A stretch of DNA of 64,000 nt. It comes from Elgaria multicarinata webbii (Eukaryota; Chordata; Lepidosauria; Squamata; Anguidae). The DNA lies in assembly GCF_023053635.1 (NCBI RefSeq), contig NC_086179.1:2928001-2992000 (forward strand). Direction: 5' to 3'. The notes under the pieces were generated by a model, which saw nothing but the letters and a program-made list of their open reading frames with translations, was not told the origin of the DNA and did no database searches. Below are positions 1 to 11,177 of the stretch, one piece after another. Both the position numbers and the translations under genes were made by a program. Numbering within the stretch: position 1 is the stretch's first letter; each line of letters begins with the position of its first letter.

Positions 1-585
1 GATTCGGATCCAGATCTCCAAAGCGAAGCGGACCACTGGCAAATCGGCGCAGAGCGGACCTGATCCAGAAGTTGCGGATCGGGGGGGGGGGTTGTCTGTG
101 CACAGTCCTAGTTTTCAGTTACCTAGACTCTCCTCTGCTACTACAACTATACTATAATTTGTATCTAGCGCCAGCAGCACGGTCTGTGCTGTCTGGACGG
201 TTGAGGCAGGAAGTAAAACAGCCCCTGTCTAGAGCAGCTTCCCCCAACCTGGCGTCCACCGTTGTCTTGGACTACAACTCCCAGCATCCCCCGGCCAAAC
301 CAACACAACTGGAGGGCACCACGTCGGAGAAGGCTGCTGTAGACAGTTCTAGTGAAAGGTTGTTGCTCCTGGCGTAAGCCATTCTGTAAACAGAGCATGC
401 TGCAACACTTCAAAGGAGACTCAACTTCTCATAGTGAAGGGCTTCTGGCACAGCTTTGTAGATCACAAAGAAGTGCCCGTTAAATAGCGAAAGGGCTTGA
501 TTTAGGCAAGCAGGAAGGGCGCTTGGGCCGTGCTTGTCTGCAGCCAACGAAGGCTCACTGCTCTCTCTTTTTCCTATAACCACGG
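1..585. other. unassigned sequence, no gene recognised
   Basis: I see no coding exon here. Around 240-310 there is a phrase about tens of bases long (GGACTACAACTCCCAGCATC) that recurs near 3.95, 5.6, 31.3 and 51.9 kb and belongs to a palindromic MITE family. A run of ten or more G lies near 81-90. The rest is unassigned. Confidence 0.4.
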
Positions 586-589
586 AAGT

Positions 590-1650
590 GGTTTATAAAA
601 TTTCGGTGACACCTGGTGCAGCCTAGCAGCTTGGAGGCTGAGTTACAAGTCAAGAAATTCACGTCGGCCATCAGCTCTGTTGCTGGTGCCCTGCAAAGCG
701 CGGCCTTCTCAGCCTCCTCCACCCGCAATCTGATGATCTCAACGTTGAGTCTCAGCAACATGGATGTTGGGGCGAAGAAGGGGTGGAGGGGAGCGTCCTG
801 CAGGTTCTCTCTCGATCCTCATCCCCCCAGGCCTAAGGCTTGGTTCTCCCTTTGTGTCCGGGAAAGCAGCCAATAGACCAGCTAATTAGACAGAGCTACA
901 GACGTGGGCAGCGTGCCCAGTCAAGTCCGTGAATTCGGCCAAAAACCCAGCAAACAAACAGTGGAGTTTGTCTTCAGCTGTGCTATGAAGCAACAAAGAG
1001 TACAAGGCTGTTAAACATGAGGCAGAGTCCAGTTCCGTTCCGAGAGTCAAAGGCTTACGAGAGGCAGAGAGAGTCCAAGAAAACAGTCCAGAAGTCCAGG
1101 GGTACGGGCAGGTCACGAATTCCAAGGCAGTCCGAAGTTCAACCAGGATACAGGGTCACCAAGATCCGAAACAGGAACCAAGAGCTTTCGCCAGGATGCT
1201 CAGTTAATCTCTGGCAAAGTTCCTGTTGCTTCCCTGCTCTCTAAATACCCCTCCCTGGCAGCTACAGGTGTTCCCTATTGACCTGGCGTCTAGCATAAAT
1301 ACGCAAAGACCTGCGCCGGGCTTCCTTTTCCGCCCTGTGCTGCCTAAACAACTGTGCAGGTAAGTTTGTTGCTTCTCCCTCTGCGTCTTCTGAATTGGCC
1401 AAACTCCCTGCTGGTTTAATTACCGGCACACTGTCACTCGACTCTGCCTCCACTTCATTCTCTGAGTTGGCCCCGCTCCCAGCGGGCCCCAGTTCCGCAG
1501 CCGTGACACTAGCCTCTGTCTGCACCGGTTCTGCTTCCTCCTCCTCTGAGTCCATCCCCGCAAACTCTTCAGAGGGCCTAACACTTTGTCTGCACCACTT
1601 CGTACTGAACAGGTGGAGGCTCACAGGACTGAATGCTCCTCCATTTAAAA
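590..1650 (-). mobile_element. possible LTR-retroelement fossil (LTR/leader-like)
   Basis: Read on the minus strand, this stretch has an acidic open segment ending in an Arg-rich tail (about 1262-1624). It is followed by a short AT box and a long untranslated stretch rich in CTTGGACT-like phrases. This resembles the leader region of reptile LTR retroelements, but I see no protease, RT or integrase. It is broken and incomplete. The family assignment is a guess. Confidence 0.25.
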
Positions 1651-1861
1651 AAAAAAAGGACTTGCAGGTAGAAATCTAGGGTGTCAAGGGGATGGCTAGA
1701 CTACAGCCCTTTCTTCCCAACTTACTAGTTTTACTGTATGGAGGGATTTTTAAAGAAACAAACAAAAAAACCTGAATCTCAGAATGTTTTAAAAGCCCCC
1801 CAGTTACATGAGTGGTCTGAAGTGGTACAGTCCTGACACAGATGGAGCTCTTTCTTAGTAA

Positions 1862-2158
<297 letters not shown>

Positions 2159-2700
2159 GCTGTGGCGGAACTGGGTGGTCTCTGGGGAACCATCAGCCCA
2201 CGTTGCCCTGGCGCTGTCTGCGGAAGCCAGGGGCTTTAGAGGGGGCTTCTCAGGTGCGCCAAGGGAGATTTCGGCAGCTGAGGCGGAACGTCCTGCTCAC
2301 ATGCCCCTGCTCTCTCTCTCACTCACTCTGGAAGGAAATCAGTGGTGTAGCAACCGGCCTGCTCCACGAGGGCAGAATTTGCGCTCTGCCGTGGCGTGGC
2401 GCATCCCGAGAATTTCACGGTTCATTGAAAAAACATTCTAGTCCTCAGGACCCAGGAGGAAAGTTGAAAATGGCTTCCTTCCATGCCAAAAAAGAAGTTT
2501 CAAACCTGAATGGAAGCTCGAATTGTGGAACCAGAATAAATTATGCAATCCCAAGTAAACATACAAGCTGCATAATTTACGCTGGCCGGTCACAGAAGCA
2601 TATTTCTTTGCTTTACGTCCAGAATATGCCCCCCTTCAACTCTCCCACCCCCTCGTAGGCCTGCAAGCGCCAAATACGTAGAGCACCGGCCCTTTTCTCT
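2159..2700 (+). other. likely 3' UTR of the TIL-domain gene
   Basis: This follows the TGA stop and contains AATAAA at 2535-2540. There is no recognisable repeat up to about 2780. It is inferred to be 3' UTR and flank by position only. Confidence 0.4.
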
Positions 2701-2784
2701 CTGGAATCTCTCTCCACTCTCCTTCAAAGAGAACGAAAGAGGCCTCATGCTCCACAAGGCACCCCTTCCTAACACATCAGATCA

Positions 2785-2974
2785 TGGGCCTGTTCAGACA
2801 ACACGCTAAGCCACGGTTAGGCTGCTAACCCTTTTGCAGCAAATGGTTAGCGAGCATGTTTAAACCGTGGTTATGTAGCCACCGTGGTTAGGAATGGTTC
2901 ACACCACACGCTAAGCCATAATGTTTAGCTCAGAATGCTTAACCACCGTGGCTTGGTGTGTGGTCTGAACAGGG
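2785..2974. mobile_element. palindromic MITE (TTCAGAC family)
   Basis: The left end reads GGCCTGTTCAGACAACACGC and the right end reads GTGTGGTCTGAACAGGGCC, giving imperfect inverted ends. Inside are repeated forms of AACCACGGTT/AACCGTGG. The same family, split by younger insertions, is at 53958-54790. It has no coding capacity. Confidence 0.6.
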
Positions 2975-3593
2975 CCATTGTGGGTTCCAGCATCCCTGGT
3001 GAGGATCTAGAAGGAGCCAGAGTGTCCTAAGCCAGGAATGGCAAAACTCTAGCCCATGGGCCTGATAAGACCCACAGGAGTTCCTCTGCCCCCCCCCCCC
3101 CCCGCCCTGCAAGGAAGAGCGCTGATCTCTCTGGCTGGCAGCTGCTCAGAGATGTGCCTTCCCTTGCTCCTTTTTTCAGTGCTTAGCAGCAAAAAGCTTT
3201 CACTTGGAGATGAGAGCTTTTCCCTGCAGGGCAGAGAGGGTGGAGCCAGGGAAGGAAGCGGCTAAGTGATTCAGTCCTGCTTCCTGCAGAGGCTTGTCCT
3301 GCTTACTGCTGAGTAGACACAATGCTCATGCTTACTTGTGAGTAGACATTGCTTCCTACTCTAACTTGGTCGTGGTGGTATTTCGGGGATTTTTCTGCCC
3401 TGCCCACCACTGTTCTGTGGCCTCCTAAGGGCTCTCCGGAATGGAATCCGGCCCTTGGACTGAAAAAGGTGAGTCACCTTTGCCCTAAACTGTGACACAT
3501 GCACACACATATTTGCCACACCCTACCAGGGGTATCTTTGTGCACTGACTTGCATACCAAACAGAGCCATCCCTCTTACTGAGGCTCTTCTAC

Positions 3594-3755
3594 ATTTACC
3601 TAGGGAGGTTGTGGCTTCTCCCACACTAGAGGCCTTCAAGAGGCAGCTGGACAATCATCTGTCGGGTATGTTTTAAGGAGAATTCCTGCACTGAGCAGGG
3701 GGTTGGACTGGGTGGCCTTGGAGGCCCCTTCCAATTTCTCTATGATTCTATGATC
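3594..3755 (+). mobile_element. CR1 LINE 3' fragment
   Basis: It carries the diagnostic CR1 3' end (CCTTCCAA then CTATGATTCTATGAT) and encodes the very end of the CR1 ORF2 product ([22 protein letters not shown]). Confidence 0.85.
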
Positions 3756-3924
3756 CTGTCTCTGACTGCCATTGCTATTGGCCAATGGACTTTGGGGCTG
3801 GGGGGACCTCTCCATGAAACTGATTATCCCGGCCTCTCTGTCCTCCCTGGCTGCAGCCGACTGTCCCCATAGTGGAACAGTCTATTTATTGGGGAGAGTT
3901 CAGTACAGGTCCATTGGTTAGACC

Positions 3925-4066
3925 ACAGCTGGGCAGCCTGGTGCCCTCCAGATGTTTTGGACTGCAGCTCCCATCATCCCAAGATTGCATGGCCAATACT
4001 CAGGGTTATGGGAGTTGTAGTCCAAAACATCTGCATGGCACCCAGTTGCCTACTCCTGGCTTAGCT
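3925..4066. mobile_element. short palindromic MITE
   Basis: The left arm has CCAGATGTTTTGGACTGCAG and the right arm its complement CTGTAGTCCAAAACATCTG in degraded form, around a short loop. Related single arms occur near 280, 5600, 31340 and 51880. Confidence 0.55.
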
Positions 4067-4226
4067 GATGAATAACAAAGGTTATGCCATGGACAAGTAT
4101 GTGTTGTCCCCCAAAAGGACTAGAGGATCAATGCCTGGTGCGCTGTATATCCAATTGAGCACACAAGGATGGAGGAAGCAACTTAATTTTATTACCCAAA
4201 GACTATCTGTGGCTACTAGCCCTGAT

Positions 4227-4590
4227 CATAGAATCATAGAATAGCAGAGTTGGAAGGGGCCTACAAGGCCATTGAGTCCAACCCCCTGCTCAAGGCAGGA
4301 ATCCACCCTAAAGCATCCCTGACAGATGGTTGTCCAGCTGCCTCTTGAACGTCTCTGGTGTGGGAGAGCCCACAACCTCCCTAGGTAGCTGATTCCATTG
4401 TCGTATTGCTCTAACAGGAAGTTTTTCCTGATGTCCAGCCGGAATCTGGCTTCCTTTAACTTGAGCCCGTTATTCCGTGTCCTGCACTCGGGGAGGATGG
4501 AGAAGAGATCCTGGCCCTCCTCTGTGTGACAACCTTTTAAGTATTTGAAGAGTGCTATCATGTCTCCCCTCAATCTTCTCTTCTCCAGGT
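4227..4590 (-). mobile_element. CR1 LINE 3' fragment
   Basis: It starts with ATCATAGAATCATAGAATAG, the complement of the CR1 3' terminal repeat. On the minus strand it reads [20 protein letters not shown], the C-terminal part of CR1 ORF2. Confidence 0.9.
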
Positions 4591-4629
4591 ATGGTTGTGT
4601 GCTATCTCCAGTATTCGAGGCAGTAAGCC

Positions 4630-4805
4630 TGTGTCCACCAGTTGCTGGGGAACATGGGTGAGAGGGTGCTGTTGCACCATGCCTTGCTTGCTGGTCCCTG
4701 GCCAAGGGCTGGTTGGCCACTGTGGACAGAGTGCAGGACTAGATGGACCCTTGGTCCGATCCAGCATCAGGGCTCTTCTGATGTTCTTAACCTTGTCCGT
4801 GTGCA
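4630..4805 (+). mobile_element. second CR1-like subfamily, 3' end
   Basis: It contains GACTAGATGGACCCTTGGTC and ends CAGGGCTCTTCTGATGTTCTTA. The same tail occurs at 8400-8500 and 32330-32425, and the complement at 19838-20225, where a short C-terminal ORF is visible. This is a different subfamily from the ATTCTATG-ending CR1. Confidence 0.65.
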
Positions 4806-4885
4806 TCAGTGCTTGTGCATGGACAGTCCTTGACACTGCTGCTGGTCCCAGCCTGGCAGAGCAGCATCAGCCAGCCACAGCAATA

Positions 4886-5262
4886 GGAACTTCCTGACTG
4901 TTAGAGCAGTATGACAATGGAACCCGTGACCTAGGGAGGTTGTGGACTCTCCACACTAGCGGCCTTCAAGAGGCAGCTGGACAACCACCTGTCAAGGATG
5001 CTTTAGGGTGGATTCCTGCATTGAGCAGGGGGTTGGACTCGATGGCCTTATAGGCCCCTTCCAACTCTACTACCATATTCTATACGACAATGGAATCAGT
5101 TACCTAGGGAGGTTGTGGGCTCTCCCACACTAGAGGCCTTCAAGAGGCAGCTGGACAACCATCTGTCAGGGATGCTTTAAGGTGGATTCCTGCATTGAGC
5201 AGGGGGTTGGACTAGATGGCCTTGGAGGCCCCTTCCAACTCTGCTATTCTATGATTCTATGA
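4886..5262 (+). mobile_element. two adjacent CR1 3' fragments
   Basis: Two CR1 3' ends sit head to tail (about 4886-5083 and 5084-5262). Each runs from GACAATGGAA to the CCTTCCAACTCT terminal block. Confidence 0.8.
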
Positions 5263-5992
5263 AGCCAGCCAGTGGTGCACCATTATTATTATTATTTTTT
5301 AACTAATACCAGCAGGGGTGTGTGTGTGTGAGTGGGATTGTGGCAGCGCACGTTAGGCCCGCAGTTAGATCCATCCTTGACTGCACTGGGTAGAAAATTC
5401 CTTTAACTGCTCAGAGAGCTTCAGCCACCCCTCTGGTTCAGCGTTTGTTATTGCTGCTGCCACATGTGTTGTGGCAACAGCGCCAACGGTGGCTAGCAGC
5501 CAATAGTTTTCTTCGAGAAATCCCTAGAATGAGGTCCAGAGGCATTGGCCTCGTGGATTGCTTTCTTGGCAACACCTCAACATTAAGTAACCTCCCCAGA
5601 TGTCTTGGACTACAACCCCCAGCACCCCCTGGCTACATCAGTTTGGAGAAATCTGATGTAGCATCTTCCTGACGCCAGTCAGAGTGAATTTGCCAGGCAC
5701 CTGCCCAGGCCCCCCTGCACGACCAGCTCCCAGAGGCTCCTGGCCTTGTTCCTTCTCCTCCTCTGCCTGGTGCTCTCTACCTCTTCACCTGCCCCCGCTG
5801 AGCATGTGAGCAGTGACACAAGGGCAAAAACAAGCATCCGCTCTCTTTCCCCCTTTCAGTGGGGTGGATTGGGCCCAGCAGGAAGGCAGTGTGTGTCCGT
5901 CAGTGTTCTTTGTCCACTGCAGGGAAACTGGCTGACATATAACTGCAAAGCAGCCCTGACATCCACAGCCAATAGTTCACCCTTTTGTAAGC

Positions 5993-6328
5993 ACAAGGGT
6001 GACCCTATGAAAAGGAGGACCGGGCTCCTGTATCTTTAACAGTTGTATTGAAAAGGGAATTTCAGCAGGTGTCCTTTGTGTGCATGCAGCACCTGGTGAA
6101 ATTCCCTCTTCATCACAACAGTTAAAGCTGCAGGTGCCCTGCCCTCTTTTGTATCTGGTCACTCTAGTATAGCTCCTGCAACTGTGGTGATGGAGAGGGA
6201 ATTTCACCAGGTTCTCCATCTATACAAATGACACCTGCTGAAATTCCCTTCTCAATACAGATACAGGAGCCCAGTCCTGTTAAAGATAAAGGAGCCCAGT
6301 CCTCCTTTTCATAGGGTCACCCTAGTAA
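5993..6328. mobile_element. palindromic Tc1/mariner-type MITE
   Basis: The ends are AGGGTGACCCTATGAAAAGG and its near-complement. Internal phrases TTAACAGTTGTATTGAAAAG, AATTTCAGCAGGTGTC and CATCACAACAGTTAAAGC are arranged as a long inverted repeat. A cleaner copy at 33539-33854 is flanked by TA, which suggests the family. Confidence 0.75.
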
Positions 6329-6448
6329 ACACTGCCGTTCACTCCACTAACTGCTCATGCTAGAATCACCGGAACCCCCCTGAGCTGTTTTTCAGGCTCC
6401 ACCGCCCATCAGAGTGTGCTGCAGCTGACGGTATCCTGGTATCCTGGC

Positions 6449-6516
6449 AGGGGGTTGGACTTGATGGCCTTGTAGGCCCCTTCCAACTCTGCTATTCTAT
6501 GATTCTGTGATTCTAT
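6449..6516 (+). mobile_element. CR1 3' terminal fragment
   Basis: Only the last 70 bases of CR1 are present, ending CTATTCTATGATTCTGTGATT. Confidence 0.75.
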
Positions 6517-6833
6517 TGCAATTCCTTTGGATCAAGGCCCAAAAGGAAAGCCCAAGATGTTATTGCTCAGGCTTCATGTTGTGGCCTTGGCAGCTCTGTG
6601 TTAAAGCAAAGCCCTGCAAACATTGACAAAAGATGAGCTAATAATGCAAATGGTCAAAGCTCCCTACGTAAGATCTGCCTGCATTTGGATTTAGGTTTCA
6701 GTTCAGGCAGAAACCAAACATTTACTTTCGTTTCTTCATCAAGGTAGGAAAGAATATTAAGTACTGTCTTAAGAAATGTTTCCTTCCTTCCACCCTTCTC
6801 ATGCACATTAGAGCACGATGCTATTGCTTTTCA

Positions 6834-7845
6834 TAGAATCATAGAATAGCAGAGTTGGAAGGGCCTACAAGGCCATCAAGTCCAACCCCCTGCTCAATGC
6901 AAGAATCCACCCTAAAGCATCCCTGGCAGATGGTTGTCCAGCTGCCTCTTGAAGGCCTCTAGGGTGGGAGAGCCCACAACCTCCCTAGGTCACTGATTCC
7001 ATTGTCGTACCGCTCTAACAGACAGGAAGTTTTTCCTGATGTCCAGCTGGAATCTGGCTTTCTGTCACTTGAGCCCGTTATTCCGTGTCCTGCACTCTGG
7101 GAGAATCGAGAAGAGATCCTGGCCCTCCTCTGTGTGACAACCTTTCAAGTATTTGAAGAGTGCTATCACGTCTCCCCTCAGTCTTCTCTTCTCCAGGCTA
7201 AACATGCCCAGTTCTTCCAGTCTCTCTTCATAGGGCTTTGTTTCCGGACCCCTGATCATCCTGGTCGCCATCCATGCTCCAGCTTGTCTGTGTCCTTGAA
7301 TTGTGGAGCCCAGAACTGGACACAGTACTCTAGATGAGGCCTAACCAGAGCCAAATAGAGAGGAACCAGGACCTCACACGATTTGGAAGCTATACTTCTA
7401 TTAATGCAGCCCAAAATAGCATTTGCCTTTCTTGCAGCCATCTCGCACTGTTTATTTATTTATTTATTTATTACATTTCTATACCACCCAATAGCTGAAG
7501 CTCTCTGGGCGGTTCACATTGTTGGCTCCTATTCAGCTTGCGATCTACAACAATTCCAAGATCCTTCTCGTTTGTAGTATTGCTGAGCCAAGTATCCCCC
7601 ATCTTGTAACTGTGCATTTGGTTTCTATTTCCTAGATGTAGAACTTGGCATTTATCCCTATTAAATTTCATTTTGTTGTTTTCAGCCCAGCACTCCAGCC
7701 TATCAAGATCACTTTGAAGTTTGTTTCTGTCTTCCAGGGTATTCGCTATCCCACCCAATTTTGTGTCATCTGCAAATTTGATAAGCGTTCCCTGCACCTC
7801 CTCGTCCAAACCATTAATAAAAATGTTCAGCCTGTGCACTCCCAC
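6834..7845 (-). mobile_element. CR1 LINE interrupted by an L2 tail
   Basis: On the minus strand this covers the end of the reverse transcriptase (LIKFADDTKLGG, with the FADD catalytic motif near 7780) through the C-terminal [20 protein letters not shown] to the 3' terminal repeat. The CR1 is split at about 7449-7522 by an inserted L2 3' end. The reading frame is broken in several places. Confidence 0.9.
7449..7522 (-). mobile_element. L2 LINE 3' end inserted in CR1
   Basis: A (TTTA)n run is followed by TACCACCCAATAGCTGAAGC and CTCTGGGCGGTTCACA, the complement of the L2 3' tail. CR1 sequence resumes immediately on both sides. Confidence 0.8.
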
Positions 7846-8129
7846 CCAGCTCTAGCCACAAGTCCGATTGCCACATGGGGTGACCACATAAGCATGGCCA
7901 AAAGAAGAGGAATGTGTCACAAGTAAAAAAGCGGACACGGTTTGCTTACCTTTATTTATCTGCCTGGAGGCAAATTTAGAAATAATTGCTGGAGGGGGTG
8001 GAGCATCTCCCCTACTAGGGAAGGTTACAACAGCTGAGATTGTTTAGCTTGGGGGGGGGGAATTAGACTTGATAGAAGTGTATAAAATTATATATGGTGT
8101 GGAGAATGTGGATAGGTTTTAAACTGTTG

Positions 8130-8500
8130 GGTGTTTTACTGTGGTTTTAATTTTTGTGAACCGCCCAGAGAGCTTCGGCTATTGGGCGGTATAAAAATGT
8201 AATAAATAAATAAATAAATAATAAATAAATAAATAATAGGGAGCCATTTTTCTCCCTCTCTCAAAATACTAGACAGATAAGACAGATAAGAGGAAAGCAC
8301 TTCTTCACACAGCGCATAGTTAAACTATGGAACTCACTACCACATGATGTGGTGACGGCCACCCATTTGGATGGCTTTAACAGGCGGGAAGGTGCTGTTG
8401 CACCCATGTCCTGCTTGTGGGTTCCTGGTCGGCAGCTGTTTGGCCGCTGTGTGAACGGACCGTTGGACTAGATGGACCCTTGGTTTGATCCAGCACAGAA
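8130..8500 (+). mobile_element. L2 3' end followed by a CR1-subfamily fragment
   Basis: From 8155, GAACCGCCCAGAGAGCTTCG and GGCTATTGGGCGGTATAAAA end in (AAAT)n, the L2 tail. From about 8270 to 8500 comes the second CR1-like subfamily (ACTATGGAACTCACTACCAC, then GACTAGATGGACCCTTGG). Confidence 0.7.
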
Positions 8501-9126
8501 GAGAGGCAGGAATGTCCCTAGATGGCGCCAGAAGGCAAAAACTATAACTAGCTTGGAGGAGCAGTCTGGGCTTTTATAGATATAGTTATGTGTGTATATC
8601 CACCCCACCTATGCATGCACACACATTTGCATACAGGCGCATGCACATATACATAGGAAGGGATCGCTGGGGAAGGCTAGAGCCTCTCGCTCGCTCCCTC
8701 GCCAATTAGGATTGCTGTCTCCACATCACGTCATGGTTCTGGAGAAACAGTGGTCCCAGCTCCATCTGGACTGGTTGGGCTGAGGAAGAGAGAGGGGGGC
8801 TGTCCCCGTGGGCCTCTTCCCCCAGCTCAGATCTGTTTGGCTGTTGGAAGTGCGTTTGAATTGAGGAAGAGGCTGTGCAGGGAAGGGCGTCTTCGCGTGC
8901 CCTCTTCCCTGGCACAATTGCACGGGAGGGAGGATTGGGGGGGCAACTTGGGGACCCACTGCAGGCTACATGTGGGTTGTGCACCCCTGTTTTGGGGAAC
9001 TCACCTGCCTTGATGGCTTAAAAATTCATTGGTAAAACGATATAATAAACTTAAAAGCTTTAAAAAAAAAGCATTCCAGCGTATTAAAAAGGTGAGCAGC
9101 AGATCCAGAGGGAGAGGCGGGTAACA

Positions 9127-9131
9127 AATAA

Positions 9132-9192
<61 letters not shown>
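9127..9192. repeat. (ATT)n microsatellite
   Basis: About 20 ATT units follow an L2-type tail (GAGGGAGAGGCGGGTAACAA). Confidence 0.9.
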
Positions 9193-9193
<1 letters not shown>

Positions 9194-9204
9194 AGAAACA
9201 GTAC

Positions 9205-9480
9205 AATGTTCCCGGAGTGCAGGACACGGAATAACGGGCTCAAGTTAAAGGAAGCCAGATTCCAGCTGGACATCAGGAAAAACTTCCTGACTGTTAGAGC
9301 AGTATGACAATGGAACCAGTGACCGAGGGAGGTTGTGGGCTCTCCCACACTAGAGGCCTTCAAGAGGCAGCTGGACAACCCTCTGTCAGGGATGCTTTAG
9401 GGTGGATTCCTGCATTGAGCAGGGGGTTGGACTCGATGGCCTTGTAGGTCCCTTCCAACTCTGCTATTCTATGATTCTAC
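9205..9480 (+). mobile_element. CR1 LINE 3' fragment
   Basis: It runs from GGAGTGCAGGACACGGAATA through the last ORF2 codons to CTATTCTATGATTCTA. It ends about 160 bp upstream of the IFIT promoter. Confidence 0.9.
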
Positions 9481-9527
9481 TACGAAGCAGAGTGGAATAA
9501 GAAAGAAAAAGGGGTGTGTGTGTGGGT

Positions 9528-9549
9528 GAGAGAGAGAGAGAGAGAGAGA
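9528..9549. repeat. (GA)n microsatellite
   Basis: About eleven GA units lie between a CR1 fragment and the IFIT promoter. Confidence 0.9.
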
Positions 9550-9637
9550 GGAGTGCCCCTGGGATATTCCCTCCATTGCTAGTTTTGCTAGTTTTTCAAT
9601 GGACGCGAAGCTCTGCTGAATCAAAAGGCTGGGCTGG

Positions 9638-9656
9638 AGTTTCAGTTTCCATTTCC
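9638..9656 (+). promoter_or_regulatory. ISRE of IFIT copy 1
   Basis: AGTTTCAGTTTC at 9638-9649 is a perfect match to the interferon-stimulated response element (complement GAAACTGAAACT, consensus GAAANNGAAACT) bound by ISGF3 and IRFs. A further TTTCC half-site follows, giving three TTTC steps. It lies about 160 bp upstream of the ATG in exon 1, the usual place in IFIT genes. No clear TATA box is visible. Confidence 0.85.
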
Positions 9657-9812
9657 AGGAAGAGTCCACACAATAGAAACAGCAAACAGCTGTGCAGACA
9701 ATCCGGTGTCGTAGTAGCTGCCCGTTCACACAGACCGGCTCAGCTTTACTCCCGGGAAAGTCAGAACTTCGTTGTGAGCAAGGGACCTGAAGAGGACGCT
9801 GAAAGAAAGAGA

Positions 9813-9817
9813 ATGAG
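9813..9817 (+). CDS. IFIT copy 1, exon 1 coding part (ATG-AG)
   Basis: Coding exon 1 is only ATGAG, followed by the donor GTAAGC at 9818. This split (start codon plus two bases) is the conserved structure of vertebrate IFIT genes. Joined to the exon starting at 13795 it reads ATG AGG CCA TTG CGG (M-R-P-L-R), in frame with the TPR exon. The 5' UTR is the sequence between the ISRE and 9812; the transcription start is not defined. Confidence 0.8.
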
Positions 9818-10157
9818 GTAAGCGGGGAGCGCTGTGCTGATTTGCAGGGCGATCGCCTCCAGGGCAGGGCTCCTTTGCAGGTCAATGCTGCGGTCGCAGC
9901 AGGGAGAATTTCGGAAAGTGCAGCTTTTCCCACCGAGGCGCGCCCAAGTGAGCCCTTCTCTGCGGAGCCCTGTGCTCTGGTCCGCCGTTCTCTCTCTGTT
10001 CAACCTCACTGGAAACTTCCAACAGCTCCCTTTCAGACTGTTTGAGCAAGAAAGGGAGCCCGGGGCGGGGGGGGGAAGGGGGGCTGGCAGCTTCTGGACA
10101 GCTGGGGGGCTTATTTCTGTTGTGCAGATAAGTGCAAAACATTTGCTCGAATGTTTT

Positions 10158-10219
10158 GTGAACCGCCCAGAGAGCTTCGGCTATTGGGAGGTATAGAAAT
10201 GCAATAAATAAAGAAAAGC

Positions 10220-10297
<78 letters not shown>
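10158..10297 (+). mobile_element. L2 3' end with long (AAT)n tail
   Basis: GAACCGCCCAGAGAGCTTCG and CTATTGGGAGGTATAGAAAT precede (AAAT)n, then about 25 AAT units at 10220-10297. Confidence 0.8.
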
Positions 10298-10298
<1 letters not shown>

Positions 10299-10454
10299 CA
10301 TGTTACTTAGTAGCCTGAATTTCAGTATGTTTAAAAAGTTAAGAGGCTGCAGGGTTGAGGATGGAAGCAACAAGGCCTTATGCCATCTTGCCACTCTGAA
10401 AGCCTGCTTCCATGCATGTTTACTCAGAAGTAAGTCCAGCTTTGGGATAAATTC

Positions 10455-10770
10455 CATTTATTTATTTATTGCATTTATATACCGCCCATAGCCAAAGCTC
10501 TCTGGGCAGTTTACTTCCTTGTAAGTGTGCAAAAGGAATGATTTATTTATTTATTTATTTATTTATTGCATTTCTATACCGCCCAATAGCCGAAGCTCTC
10601 TGGGCGGTTCACAAAATTAAGCCAATTCAAATATAAAACAGCAGTACAAATACAAATTTAAAATACAAATTTAAAACAGCAAGTTCAAATTAATTTATAG
10701 ACTGTTAAAATACTGGGAGAATAAAAAGGTCTTCACCGGATCCCAGATTGTAAGCAGCAGTGCCCACACC
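10455..10770 (-). mobile_element. L2 LINE 3' ends
   Basis: Two adjacent complements of the L2 tail (10455-10515 and 10541-10770) each begin with (TTTA)n and contain CCGAAGCTCTCTGGGCGGTT. The longer one extends into the 3' UTR and the last ORF codons. Confidence 0.8.
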
Positions 10771-11002
10771 GCCTGAATTCCTCCATCTTTGGGGTATTAT
10801 TTTCCTCTTGCCAATTCCTTTCCCAGGCAATGCGGTGTGGGCCTAACGCCACCTCCTCCCCCTTCTCAGAATCCACACTGCCACCCCTTCAAAAATTCTG
10901 TCTTGCCCCACAATAAGTTACAATTCTTCCACTAGGACTGAAAAAGCATAATTATTATGTCGGTGGTCCAAAATGTAGATAATACACAAACCTGAGGTGC
11001 AA

Positions 11003-11150
11003 CTCAAAGGCCGTAGCTAGACCTAAGGTTCATCCCTGGATCGTCCAGGGGTCAAACCTGTTCATCTAGGTGACACACAGGGGATCCAGTGCTCAGGCAG
11101 GGGTGAACCCTGGATGATCCCAGGATAAACTTTCGTCTAGCTGTGGCCAA
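11003..11150. mobile_element. palindromic MITE (GCTAGACCTAAGG family)
   Basis: The left end is GGCCGTAGCTAGACCTAAGG and the right end CTAGCTGTGGCC. This is an older relative of the near-perfect copy at 12430-12559. Confidence 0.6.
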
Positions 11151-11177
11151 AGAGTCCTTACCAATGGAATCTTCTCA

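Noticed and set aside
1262-1624. 120-codon acidic minus-strand frame as a host gene
   Set aside because: The context resembles a retroelement leader and no splice or domain evidence supports a host gene.
9882-10457. 191-codon minus-strand frame with a polytyrosine run
   Set aside because: The tyrosines are the translated (AAT)n microsatellite; it crosses an L2 tail and the IFIT exon 1 on the other strand.
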